From contig QXCR01000117.1 of assembly GCA_004380135.1 (NCBI GenBank), positions 27,996 to 91,995 of the forward strand: a stretch of 64,000 bases of DNA, given 5' to 3'. Position 1 is the stretch's first letter; each line of letters opens with the position of its first letter. The position numbers and the translations under genes are program-made. Of this stretch, positions 10,150-20,484 are shown piece by piece. Under the pieces are notes generated by a model. The model was given only the letters and a program-made list of their open reading frames with translations, ran no database searches and was not told the DNA's origin. Source of the DNA: Stemphylium vesicarium. Taxonomy: Eukaryota; Ascomycota; Dothideomycetes; Pleosporales; Pleosporaceae.

Positions 10150-10895
10150 ATGCGTTACACAGCTTTCATGACCGTTGCCGCTTTCTCCAGCGCCGTCTTT
10201 GCCTCGTCTTGTAAGCTTGATTCGCAGATAGTAAGAAGACAAGACCTGTCTAACACCCACCAGCCAAGCGCGACCCCCAGAACGACGTTGCTTCCATCCT
10301 CGAAGCCCTCCGTGAGAACAACCCCGAGGATGCCAATGCAGCCGCTTCTGCCATGAAGATCAAGCTCCGCCGCCAGGACGACCTCTCCTCCATCCTCGCT
10401 GCTCTCGAGCAGAACAACCCAGATGACGCGGCGGCCGCCCAGCAAGCCGCCAGCGGCGCCCAAAAGCGTGCTCCTCAGGACGACCTAAACAGCATCCTGG
10501 CCGCTCTCCAAGCCAACAACCCGGACGACGCCGCCGCAGCCCAACAAGCCGCATCCTCCGCCACCCCTTCGCCCTCCAACACCAAGCGCCAGGACAACAT
10601 CAGCAGCATCCTCGCCGCCCTCGAAGCCAACAACCCCGACGACGCTGCTGCCGCCAAGCAGGCTGCTTCCAGCGGCAGTCCTACTGCACCTCCTGCGCAG
10701 AAGCGCGCTCCTCAGGACGATGTAAGTTCCATTCTTGCTGCGCTGGAGCAGAACAGCCCTGAAGATGCGGCTGCGGCTCGTCAGAATATCCAGAAGAGAC
10801 AGGATGATGTTGCGGGTATTCTTGCGGCGCTCGAGCAGAATAGCCCGGAGGATGCGAAGGCGGCAAAGAGTTTGGGGAGGAGGTGGATTGCTTAG
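10150..10895 (+). CDS. Secreted Kex2-processed repeat protein (six repeats between dibasic sites)
   Basis: Two exons, 10150-10210 and 10264-10895 (53-nt intron, GTAAGC, CTAAC, CACCAG), encode 230 aa. Residues 1 to about 18 are a signal peptide (MRYTAFMTVAAFSSAVFA). The rest is six imperfect repeats of 29-38 residues with the core SILAALExNxPxDAxAA. They are separated by KR or RR pairs: K-R before repeat 1, R-R before repeat 2, then Q-K-R, T-K-R, Q-K-R and Q-K-R. Each new unit begins with QDD/QDN or APQDD. This is the layout of precursors cut by Kex2 in the Golgi: fungal KEP proteins, alpha-pheromones and ustiloxin-type RiPPs. The cores have no Tyr, Trp, Phe or Cys, so a cyclised dikaritin or a pheromone is unlikely. 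No DUF3328 (UstY) gene is seen nearby. Function unknown; small acidic helical peptides would be the product. Confidence 0.85.
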
Positions 10896-11620
10896 ATGGG
10901 AGGTGGGTTGAGGATGGGAAGGGTGGGAGAAAGTTGAGAGGGGTTGGGTAATGGGTTGAACTTGGGGATCGAGAATGGTGGATTGGGTTGGACTGTATAT
11001 AATGGGTTTGTTTGTATATTGAAAGGGGAAATGTCTTGGGCGATTGTCTCACTAATCCACTCGTTTGGCCCGAAAGATATTGTGTTTGTGAATTTGGCTT
11101 GAGATTGTGGATTTGCTTACTGGTCCCCGGCCTTTGTTTGAAGTAAGTTTCTCCCCCCATTGCCTCCCGTTACCGATGAAATTGATAGCCACTAGAATTT
11201 ACGCTACTCCCGAAAACATGGTGGATACTTGCCCGCTTCGTGTCGTCAAAGAGCTGGTAACGCACTTGGTAACAGTGACCATGTAAGAGTTTAGAAGTCC
11301 ATTGTCTACCTTCCAAATACGTCATTGCGTAATCTATCAACACCCTCTCAGCCCGAAGAAGGTTTTCCTATCAGAACGTCTTCTTCCCACCCCTTCCGCC
11401 GCAGTTCCGACGTTGTAAATACCCACCGCGGTCCGACCCAGAAGATTTCAACACAGCCCCTCGCAACCCCACGTCTACCCCGCATCCCTCAAAGAACCCA
11501 TCACTCAGCCATCCACTCTTCACCTCCACTCAACTATATAATCCCCACCCGTCCTCCCCTTCTCGCATTGTGTGTAGAATATAATTTAATTAATGAGAAA
11601 ATTACTCCAGTTTCTCCATC
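10896..11620. other. Intergenic region, repeat-protein gene / tRNA-Leu
   Basis: The 3' flank of the repeat-protein gene is G/T-rich on the + strand and holds a TATATAATGG stretch around 10996. The 11330-11560 part is C-rich with many ACCC runs. No gene is supported. Confidence 0.4.
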
Positions 11621-11714
11621 GACACGATGGCCGAGTGGTCTAAGGCGGTAGATTTAAGCCCCGCTTAGATCTCTACTACAGAAATGTGCGTGGGTTCGAA
11701 CCCCACTCGTGTCA
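11621..11714 (+). tRNA. tL(TAA): tRNA-Leu (anticodon TAA) with 12-nt intron
   Basis: The acceptor stem GACACGA/TCGTGTC pairs at all seven positions. The D-arm is GCCGAGTGGTCTAAGGC. The anticodon stem GTAGA/TCTAC encloses anticodon TAA at 11655-11657. The T-arm is GTGGG-TTCGAAC-CCCAC, and there is a long variable arm (ACA-GAAA-TGT). The intron is 11659-11670, directly 3' of position 37. Its CTTA pairs with TAAG of the anticodon loop, the usual pre-tRNA arrangement recognised by the splicing endonuclease. A at 11714 is the discriminator base, which fits Leu. Confidence 0.93.
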
Positions 11715-11728
11715 TTTTGCTCTTTTTT
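11715..11728 (+). terminator. RNA polymerase III T-tract terminators
   Basis: TTTT at 11715-11718 directly follows the tRNA and TTTTTT at 11723-11728 gives a back-up stop. Confidence 0.8.
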
Positions 11729-12198
11729 GCTCCTCAAATGATGTCTTTTGCTCCAAACACGAAGACATTCCATTTTTTGGAGGTCGTGTTGGTTGTGGGA
11801 TATGGTTGGGGCGGATGCGTGGGTGAGGGAAGCGAGGAACGCCAAAGAGGGGCGGGGAATATCAAACTTGTCGCGCCTAGTTGATTTATCAGAAACTTGG
11901 ACAATCAGAGCATGATAATAATGAGGCTAGTTTTATTCCAAGGACGTTTTGCTTGGATGCGCTGTGTGCTAAAGGATTTGCATTGCATTGTCTCGCCCAA
12001 GTAAACAACAGCTTGATCGCATCTCAACCACACAACGGCTCTCGAAGACATTACTCACCACTTGAACTCCAAGACAACGACGTGGATTGCACGCTTGCTC
12101 AAATATGAAGGTATGCGCAATGTGGAAGAATGCTGAGATTGTTTGAAATTCTAGGCCTACAAACGTACTGGTACACGGGATATGAAGATAATTCCTCA
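11729..12198. other. Intergenic region, tRNA / MFS transporter 3' flank
   Basis: About 470 bases with no supported gene. Confidence 0.4.
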
Positions 12199-13800
12199 CT
12201 ACCCATTACGTTTATACCCGCTTCTACTTCTCAACGCCTCGCCATACTTTGCTAGCACAAACGGTATGCACGCACCTAGGATACTCAAACATCCCAATAA
12301 CGTACAAGCCCACTGCGGTCCCAGACCTCGAAACATTTGGACTGCGAAGAGAGGAAATGTTCCTCCAAGCACATATCGTAAGATAGAGTTCGAGGCCATT
12401 GCGCTGGCGCTGTACAGTGGTCCATATGTGTCGGTGATGTACATCATGCATGCCATGAATATCAACATGTTACCGCCGCCGAAGAATGCCTCCGCGATTG
12501 TTGGTACGATCCAATGTACTTGATACGCAGCCGACCATCCGAAGAGGAAGAGACCGATGGTTAGGATAGGGCCGCCAGCGAATGCAAGTGGGAGTCGCTT
12601 TTCCGGCGTCAGCCGCGAAGTGGCAAAGGAAGGTGCTGGTCTCTTTTCCGACATCGCCTTCCGCAAGCGAGGGAGGTAGTAAAGCTTGCTGAAAGAAACG
12701 ATGCAAACCGTGGCGATGATAACACCGACTCCCAAGCCCAGGAACGTGAGGCCTGTAGAAACACTGTCGAAGCCGTACTCTGTCTCAAAAACGTACGGGA
12801 AAGCGGCGAAGAAGGCATAAAGCAGGCCAAAGTTGAACGCACTGTACGAGTTGAAGGTAGCCACGATCGGCTCGGTGAGCAGCATGTGCAACGGCCGGGT
12901 GAGAGTCTTTGATACATATGTGCTGACGACCTTTGGCAGCGACATGCCCTCGGTCGGCGAAGGCGGTAACAGCTCGTTCCGTTGCTTCGCGCGCTGACGC
13001 AGAAGAACGGGCTTGTACGATTCCGCGAAGAAGGGTGCAGGCGCGAAGACAAGCACGACAGTAAAAAACAGAATCAACCATGATGTCCAACGCCAGTCGC
13101 GATTCTGAGTTACGACCGCCCCCAAAATAGGTCCCAATGCTGGCCCAAAGAACGGCGTTGCGACGTACAATGACATGGGCCCGGAGCGCTTTTCCGGCGG
13201 CCATATATCACTTAGCGTTCCAGATCCCATGCTCAGACTGGGCGCTGCGAAGAAACCAGCCCAGAAGCGTAGGACGACCAATGCAGCCATGCTTTGCACG
13301 AATCCGGTCCCTAGGATAAAAAGCGCGAAGATGGGCAGGCTGATGAAGATGACGGGGCGTCTTCCGAATGTTTCGCTTAATGGTGCTGCAAAGGGTCCAC
13401 CGAACGCAAGTCCAAGAGCGTAGATTGAGTACGCAAGGGTGGAAATGAGTTGTGTTGAGTTGAGATCTGAGGCTGCTTGTTCGATGGCAGGCGTGAAGAC
13501 CGAGGAGGCGAAAGTGCCTACAAAGGCGATCCCGGATATCGTGTATGTTTGGTACCATTTTCTTGCTGTGCTCCAATTGTGCGGGTTTAGAGGGTCTTCT
13601 GCGCCATCCCAATCCAGAGCAGTAGGACGCTCCTGTGGTGGTGTATTCTTCGTCGTATTCGCTGTTGTTTCCTGGCCCGCCGATGGTTGGCGACTACGGT
13701 CCGGAAACTTTTCAATATCCACATGGCTCGGTGATCTTGTGGATGCCACGGTGTTGGTTTCCGACCATGAGACGGGCCGCGAAGCGTTTGGAATAGCCAT
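12199..13800 (-). CDS. MFS multidrug/polyamine transporter, DHA1 family
   Basis: A 12-helix drug:proton antiporter of the plasma membrane, 533 aa from the ATG at 13800-13798 and intronless. The cytosolic N-terminus carries the fungal DHA1 lead-in ALDWDGAEDPLNPHNWS and KWYQTYTISGIAFVGTFASS enters helix 1. The motif A loop LSETFGRRPVIF lies between helices 2 and 3, the helix 4 region RFWAGFFAAPSLSMGSGTLS follows, and the DHA1 motif C is visible as PALGPILGAVV. A long central loop (residues about 270-320) is typical. Relatives include Flr1/Tpo-type exporters, so the substrate (azole-like drugs, polyamines or a secondary metabolite) is not decided by sequence. No biosynthetic cluster surrounds it. 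Confidence 0.9.
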   Translation of the reverse strand: MAIPNASRPVSWSETNTVASTRSPSHVDIEKFPDRSRQPSAGQETTANTTKNTPPQERPTALDWDGAEDPLNPHNWSTARKWYQTYTISGIAFVGTFASSVFTPAIEQAASDLNSTQLISTLAYSIYALGLAFGGPFAAPLSETFGRRPVIFISLPIFALFILGTGFVQSMAALVVLRFWAGFFAAPSLSMGSGTLSDIWPPEKRSGPMSLYVATPFFGPALGPILGAVVTQNRDWRWTSWLILFFTVVLVFAPAPFFAESYKPVLLRQRAKQRNELLPPSPTEGMSLPKVVSTYVSKTLTRPLHMLLTEPIVATFNSYSAFNFGLLYAFFAAFPYVFETEYGFDSVSTGLTFLGLGVGVIIATVCIVSFSKLYYLPRLRKAMSEKRPAPSFATSRLTPEKRLPLAFAGGPILTIGLFLFGWSAAYQVHWIVPTIAEAFFGGGNMLIFMACMMYITDTYGPLYSASAMASNSILRYVLGGTFPLFAVQMFRGLGPQWACTLLGCLSILGACIPFVLAKYGEALRSRSGYKRNG

Positions 13801-15295
13801 GAGTGTGTGGGGATATCTCGCGGTGTACGGTGAAGAAGAGGGAAGAAAAGGCTGAACACATTCCCACAAAAGCCTTTCGCCGAGACAGGCTGGGTCGATC
13901 GCGCAATCTATCTTGACTCAATAAGTGCCCCGCATCAACAGGCTCCCTCCGGCTCCACAGCATCGTAGGCTCCCATGTTGTACGATGAGAGTCTAAATGT
14001 ATTTAGAGTTATAGGCTCGAGACTATAGCTTTAGTGTTGAATAAATGAGTAATACCCCTCTAAACTAGTTGCTATTTTAGTAAGTAACTACGTAATATAG
14101 CTATGTATTGTAAAATTACGTGCGTAGGAATAGCACTTACATAGTGAAAGCGTTGCCCTGCGTTAGGATCAGCACGCACGCCAGATAGCAAAATCTTTTT
14201 GCAAGAAGCAACGCATTGACCTTCATCTCCTTAGTCTGACCCATAACAGTAGCGCACTGATAAGGAGTTGTGTCCTCCCATCGACATGATCGTCGACTAC
14301 GTATTCGCCATGGTGTTGAATCGCCCAATCGAAGTACGTCAGAGCATCTCTGCGAGATCTGACCGGGGGCACTTGACGATCTTAGATTGAGATGTGGTGC
14401 ACGATTGGCATTGTCGAGCTTGGCTGAGCTTGTACGATCTACGGCCATCATCGGGATCGTCCGGATGGCTCATCTTTGTTTAGTGGGTCTGTTGACGACG
14501 GATATTTCTCCCGATTCAAAATCAAGTTCTAGAGTAAACTCTGCAAAATTGATACCCAAAAGTCCAGAAAATGTACATGGTATGCGCGTTGCGCTTTGTG
14601 AAGAGGTGGTCCAGGCGAGATGAAGGTGTTGCAAGCTTCGTTCGTGTTTCGCGTTCATGGATAGCTTCAGTACAATTTCTTGTAGCGTGCGCCGCCTCGT
14701 CATGTCCTTATCACGCATGGCTTGTGCATTTGCACATGCATGATTCAATCTTCGCCGCGTTCCAGTGATTGCAGGCAAGCTGAGCGCGACGTGTCACTGA
14801 ATGAGCGATGTCTTGCAGGTTGTTAGCTTGGGGTGTGGGCTGATTGTTCAAATCCCACTAGACGCGATCAGCGCCTCTGGTACCTAGGTACTCGACCCGT
14901 CGCGCCTAGTTCAGAAAGTTACCTGGCGCGTCCATGATGGTACACTTGTACGCACATGACCAAACTCGCAACCTTCTTGCGACCATCAACTTCTGAATGT
15001 GCGCGGACGATGAACTTCTTGAACCGCTGATAGAGCCACGATGAGGGCACGTAGATCCCCAGTAGCATCTACTGACAATGTCGCACCAGGCTGACCGATC
15101 GAACTGAGATGGAAAACGTAGACATGGTGTGAGGCAGTAAGTGTAATGAAGAGGTAGCAGAAGTCGGAAAGTTGAGGTACTGGGGGAGATGTGGCGCAGG
15201 TTGTGGCTTGTGACGACGATTAGCGCGTTTGACTCAAATGCCCCTCCAGATTGTTGATAGAGCCCCTCCAAGCTGCACACAAACATCACGCAAAC
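13801..15295. other. Intergenic region, MFS transporter / glutaminyl-tRNA synthetase
   Basis: About 1.5 kb between divergent genes, containing an AT-rich island (separate entry). Remaining short frames have no domain or splice support. Confidence 0.4.
13985..14160. repeat. AT-rich island, possible degenerate repeat relic
   Basis: A sharp drop in GC with many TA-rich words (TATTTAGAGTTATAGG, GCTATTTTAGTAAGTAACTA, GTAATATAGCTATG) between normal-composition flanks. This resembles repeat relics mutated by repeat-induced C-to-T changes in Pleosporales, but no parent element can be named. Confidence 0.35.
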
Positions 15296-17309
15296 ATGGC
15301 CGAACCTTCCGCGCCCGTCCCACCTGCTAACGAGGAGGAGAAGGGCCCCTCAAAGCGCGCCCTCGAAAAGGCCGCCAAGAAAGCTGCCGCGAAAGCAAAA
15401 AAGGCCGAGCATGCTCTACGACCGAAAGAGCAAGCCAAGCCAAGCACAAAGAGCGAGCCGACGAGCATCTTCTCTGAAGGCTGGCTGAAGCGTATCTACG
15501 AGGAGAAGCCCGTATCAGAAGTCAGGACTCGTTTCCCTCCCGAGCCAAACGGCTTTCTTCACATTGGACACGCAAAGGCCATTGCTGTAGATTTTGGTTT
15601 CGCAAAGCACCACAACGGAAAATGCTACCTGCGCTACGACGACACGAATCCAGAGAAAGAAGACGAGATCTACTTCACCGCAATCTTGGATGTTGTCAAG
15701 TGGCTAGGATTTGAGCCATGGAAGATCACGTACAGCAGCGACAACTTCGATAAGCTTTACGAGCTCGCTGAGCAGTTGATCAACAAGGACGGCGCCTATG
15801 TCTGCCACTGTTCGCGTAAGAACATTCTTTAAATATTCGTGTTTGCTATTCTGACCAGTATGTAGGAGAGGAGATCAACAACCAGCGCGGCGGACCCGAC
15901 AACCGTGGTAAACGCTATGCCTGCGCACACCGCACGCGACCGATCGAAGAGTCCATCGCCGAATTCCGAGCTATGCGTGATGGAAAATACCAAGCCGGAG
16001 AGGCCTTCCTTCGCATGAAGCAGAAGTTGCCCGACCCAGAGGAAGGTAACCCCCAGATGTGGGATCTACCCGCCTACCGTGTTGTCAAAGAGAACCACCA
16101 CCACAGGACAGGCGACAAGTGGAGAATCTATCCCACATACGACTTCACACACTGCATTTGCGATGCTCTGGAAGGAATCACCCACTCCATGTGTACGGTC
16201 GAGTTCCGCCAGTCGCGTGTTTCGTACGACTGGCTGCTGGAGCAACTGGACATGAAGGTGCCAAAGTCGGAAGAGAAGGGACCCATGCAAAGAGAGTGAG
16301 TGAGGCATCCATGCGCTATATCACATGTACTGATTCGAGCAGATTCGGCCGACTGAGCGTGGGCGGTACTATCCTGTCCAAGCGACGCATTCTCCAGCTC
16401 GTTGAAGGTACAACTGTCGAAAAGAAGAATGCAGACGGGACTGTAGAAACAAAGAAGGTTGCACCGGCTGTACGGGGATGGGACGACCCTCGGTTGTTCA
16501 CCATGGTTGCTCTCCGCCGTCGCGGTATCCCAGCCAAGGCCATGCTGAACTTTGTCGATGAGCTCGGTGTCACGGATGCGCTCTCTGAAATCGAGCCCCC
16601 GCGTTTCGAAGCATCTATTCGCAAACATCTTGAGAGAACTGTTCCACGACAAATGCTCGTGCTCGACCCTATCAAGGTCGTTATTGAAGACTTTGCTACC
16701 GAGGATGAGCAGGAGATCGCCGTACCATACGATCCAAAGGGCGCTATCCTCGGCGAGCGGAAAGTCAAGGTGGGAAGCGCAGTCTACATTGATCGCAGTG
16801 ACTTCAGAGAAGAAGACAGTGCAGACTATTTCCGCCTGGCACCTAACAAGGCGGTTGGCCTGTACAACGTGCCATTTGCGATTCGCGCGACCTCCTTCTC
16901 CAAGGACGAGAGTGGCAAGGTCACCGAGATTAAAGCAGTCAAGGTTCCAGGCGCAGAGAAGCCCAAGGCATATATTCAGTGGGTGGATGCGTCCACTGCT
17001 GTCCCTGTCACAGCCCGTCTCTACAACTCGCTCTTCAAGACCGAGTCGCCAAACACGTTGGACTGGAAGACAGGAGGCTGGGCTGATGATCTAAACCCCA
17101 ACTCCGAGATCATCTACCAGGGCGCAGTCATCGAGAGGGGTATCAAGGATCTCATCAGTGAGACTTCTCTGGACCTGAGTGGCTCTTCCGATGCTCTTGT
17201 CCGTTTCCAAGCCCTGCGAACGGCTTACTTCTGTGTGGATATCGATTCGACAGAGGACAAAATTGTGCTCAACCAGATTGTGAGCCTGAGGGAGGATAAG
17301 GGAAAATAA
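15296..17309 (+). CDS. GLN4: Glutamine--tRNA ligase, cytosolic
   Basis: Charges tRNA-Gln with glutamine in the cytosol (class I synthetase). The ATG at 15296 gives a Lys/Ala-rich eukaryotic N-terminal appendix (residues 15-55). The catalytic domain follows with HIGH at 89-92 (PPEPNGFLHIGHAKA) and the class I KMSKS equivalent LSKRR at about 328-332. Exons are 15296-15815, 15866-16295 and 16343-17309. The introns are 50 nt (CTGAC branch) and 47 nt, and the frame is kept across both (CHCSREEINNQRGG; GPMQREFGRLSVGG). The product is 638 aa. The C-terminal anticodon-binding beta barrels (about residues 410-630) are complete, ending LREDKGK. Confidence 0.95.
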
Positions 17310-18156
17310 ACATTTGTGGACATGGTCGTACAAGGGTAGACGAGATGCTTGTGCGCGGTGGGAGCCTGGTTATCAGGCGTGCAGGATTGTAATCGATAAG
17401 CCTTGTCGCGAGTTGTAGCCCAATTCGGCTCCTGACCAGAAAAAATAGCTACCACTTTCTCGTATATATATTTCCGTGCCTGGTATACCGACGCGCATTG
17501 CTACCGAAATCGGTCGTCGTTGGCACCGTACGGGTCTCGTTGCCCCTTCGCATGGCCGCGCTATCGTGCAAGTGAAATTAACACAAGCTCGATATGGCTA
17601 GGACTGCCCATGCGGTAAGATTACTCCATGTAGCGATCTAGACGCTTTCCAAGGTCTCACAGCCATCTACCGAGATGCCGCTTACCTTTCGGCAGTGTTT
17701 GCGCCGGAAGTCTGCGAGTAGTTATGCTGTAAGCCCGTGCTCAGGGTCTTTACAAGATGGAAGGTGCATCCGTGTAATTCTCCAATCGCAGGCTGCCTGG
17801 TACGCCTCTACCCCGCTGCCCTAATCAGCGGAAGCTTTATATAACCCACGACCTCCGCAAATAGCCACAAATCCTATGAATGCCTCTTGGCGAGTCCCAC
17901 CCCAGATATGGTGCGTTCCTTCGGCCATTAAGTGGATGCAAATGTCGGGAAGAAATCGTCGAATTGGGAGATGAAGTGTTGCATCTGCGGTACAGTTCTC
18001 ACCGCACTTCTGGACATGTCAATCTTCGCAGCCCGATGAGTCGTTATCGGTCTTAGCATATGCATCAAAATCGCCAGGCCCCATTATTTCAAGTTTGCCA
18101 CTTCTTTTTCTTCACAGCCGAAGCGGCAACTAGAAAATCTTTCTGCTATCAAAACG
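17310..18156. other. Intergenic region, GlnRS / DUF3468-type regulator
   Basis: About 850 bases of 3' flank and promoter; nothing else is seen. A TATATATATTT stretch lies at about 17463-17473. Confidence 0.4.
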
Positions 18157-20180
18157 ATGGAACGCGAATATGACTTCTTCGTCACGACGAAGAAACCTCA
18201 GCGGCTAAGGGGGGCGGAACGAGGCATGATCCGACGCCTGGTGATGCGCCATTTCTTCGAGTCGAAAGACGCCGGTGTGCAAGCGAACAAACTGGAGGAT
18301 AGCTCAGAAAGTACAGTCATGGCAAAGCAGCAATTGAAGAGCCGGTTTCGACTCCCTAAATCTGAGAAAGAGGATACTGGAGCTGAAAGGAAGAAATTAG
18401 ATGTCAAAGTTGAGGAAGGAAAGAGGAGGAGGATGAGATCACGAGTACCAACTATCGATCTGAATACAACCACAGCACCACCCGATGACGAGATGACGAG
18501 GCAAGACAGTCTATTAGGGGAAACGGGTGGCATCAACGACAAAAAAACGACCAAAGCGACAGCGAACGAACCCAGTATAATGATAGACCCAAGCGTTGAT
18601 CGTATAGATCCTTTCGACGTTCTACCGGTACCTGGAACGCCACAGCTGGATATGCTATTACGATTGTGTACGTATGATGCTCAATAATTGGCCTATACCT
18701 TCGGCAAAGAGCCAACGCAATCTTGCAGTGCTGACACTAGCTCAGACAAGGGCGCCCCCCAAACCAATCCTATTGCCATTGATGCTAAGCATACCTGGAG
18801 ATCCTTCATCATGAATGATGCTGGCCTTCTGCATGCTACGCTAGCTACTTGGGCACTGTACGGTCTGCTCGTGAAAGGACTCAGTGAAATGCGCATTTGT
18901 CTGCTCAAGCACAAAGCCGAGGCAATCCAAGCCATCAATCGCAAATTATCAGAGTCTGAAGGCTTTGTATCCGATGAAGTTGTCGGCGCAGTTATGACGT
19001 TGGCCAGCTTTGAGGTAAGTAACATGCTCAGACGTAAATGCATGTTCGGGCGCACATAATGACATCTTCAAGAACCTATATGGAGCATATAATGTTGCCC
19101 AGGTACACGTGGTGGCACTCAGACGCATGGTAGACGCCCGAGGTGGGCTGTTCGCATTTGGACATAACGATGGCTTGCTTCGCGGCATCCTCTGGTAAGC
19201 TGACATGCAGGACTCTCTCCACACCTGCTTATTTATATGCTACCAGGGTCGACTTCCACACTGCGACAGTATTTCGCACACCACCATCTTTCCTGCGCGC
19301 GTACCTTGATCCAGATGCACCTCCTCTACCTGATGAAATGATGGAGGAAGCAGCACGGACGTCGCCCACTTCTCTGCTCCAGTTATCCATCTCCGCCATT
19401 GACTGCTTCAACATATTCTACAGATTGCATCGGCTCGCTCTAGCAACTACATTCCGATGGTATGGACGTGTCTCTCGCCTCACGCTCAGTAATTTACTGT
19501 ACGAAACACAGTTTACAATACTCTCTGTGCCCGATCGAACACTCGAGTTTCTTGATTTTGATCGAACAATTGAGGAATATAATAGTGAAGGACACGAATC
19601 TCGAAAACGAAGAGCAGATTCAGCCAGCGTGGTTGAAGCTCTTCTTGCTGCGACACTGATATTCGTGTATGTAGCGCTTCGAGGACTGCCGCCTAATGCG
19701 AAGATATTCACTATTCTCCTGCAGCGCTTGCGCGTCGCTATTGATCGACCCAAAGTCTCAGTATTCGATGTCTGGAATGGCGAGAAGAATCTGAAGACAT
19801 TACTCTGGGTCTTGGTGGTAGCTTGTTCCGTGGCATCAGGCGCAGATCGAGCTTGGTGGATCGCAAACCTTTCGGCGCTGTGTAGGATAATGGACATCAG
19901 GCAACGAGTCGAGCTAGAGAGCATCATGCAGTGCATCGCATGGACAGAGGTCTTCTTTTACGATGAAATGGATAGGATCTGGGCAGAGTTGATCCAATTG
20001 CGACGAATGGGTTTACGCAGCGAAGAGGCGACTGAAGCCTCGGCGGACACGATGGATCAAGCATCACTAGTGACACAGACGTGGGATCAGAACCTTGGTT
20101 GGGGTTACCAAGGCAAGGGGTATTGTGCGCCGGTGAGCTTTGAGGAAGGCAGGTGGAAAGTGGATGGTTGGTATATCTGA
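18157..20180 (+). CDS. Fungal transcription-factor-like protein (DUF3468/fungal_trans_2 type), no zinc cluster
   Basis: Predicted 611 aa from four exons: 18157-18667, 18746-19014, 19073-19194 and 19247-20180. Their donors (GTACGT, GTAAGT, GTAAGC) and acceptors keep frame throughout; the first intron has CTGAC before CTCAG. The N-terminus YDFFVTTKKPQRL...IRRLVMRHFF matches a group of ascomycete regulator-like proteins annotated as tachykinin-family or C6-related. A Lys/Arg-rich linker follows (residues about 60-120). The helical fungal_trans_2-like core includes LLHATLATWALYG, NLYGAYNVAQVHVVALRRMV and WWIANLSALCRIM. No Cys6 zinc cluster is visible, so direct DNA binding is unproven. Role unknown; presumably a nuclear regulator. 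Exon 1 and the rest share one frame interrupted only by a TAA inside the first intron. Confidence 0.8.
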
Positions 20181-20484
20181 CGAACCAATCATGCTCACTA
20201 GAAAGCGATGATGGCATAGACGCCTTCTGCACGTCGACCCACGAATTGCGCATCTCCCAAACTAAGGTTCAGTACCTTCTCTGGAATCGTGTAAAGGTGT
20301 GGTGTTGGAAGCCTCGACGGACTAATGGCGGACAGGCGACTGCGCTAGTCCGCGTTGGATGCATGTTCGTGAATGTTCCACCACACGTGGGTCGGGCAGA
20401 CTAGCGCCGACGGCTACGCGATGGCGAGGGATGGTGGGCATAACTTTCGGAGACTGACGTTCTTCTGGCCACGACACCACAACC
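20181..20484. other. Intergenic region upstream of the P5A-ATPase
   Basis: 304 bases with no gene seen. Confidence 0.4.

Noticed and set aside
10150..10895. Dikaritin (ustiloxin-type) RiPP precursor
   Set aside because: Cores have no Tyr or other aromatic residue for cyclisation, and no UstY-like (DUF3328) genes are in the window. The broader label Kex2-processed repeat protein was kept.
10150..10895. Alpha-type mating pheromone precursor
   Set aside because: Repeats are long, acidic and lack the Trp/Cys/Gly-Gln-Pro pheromone core.
18157..20180. Standard Zn2Cys6 transcription factor
   Set aside because: No six-cysteine cluster in the first 150 residues; only the regulatory-domain similarity remains.
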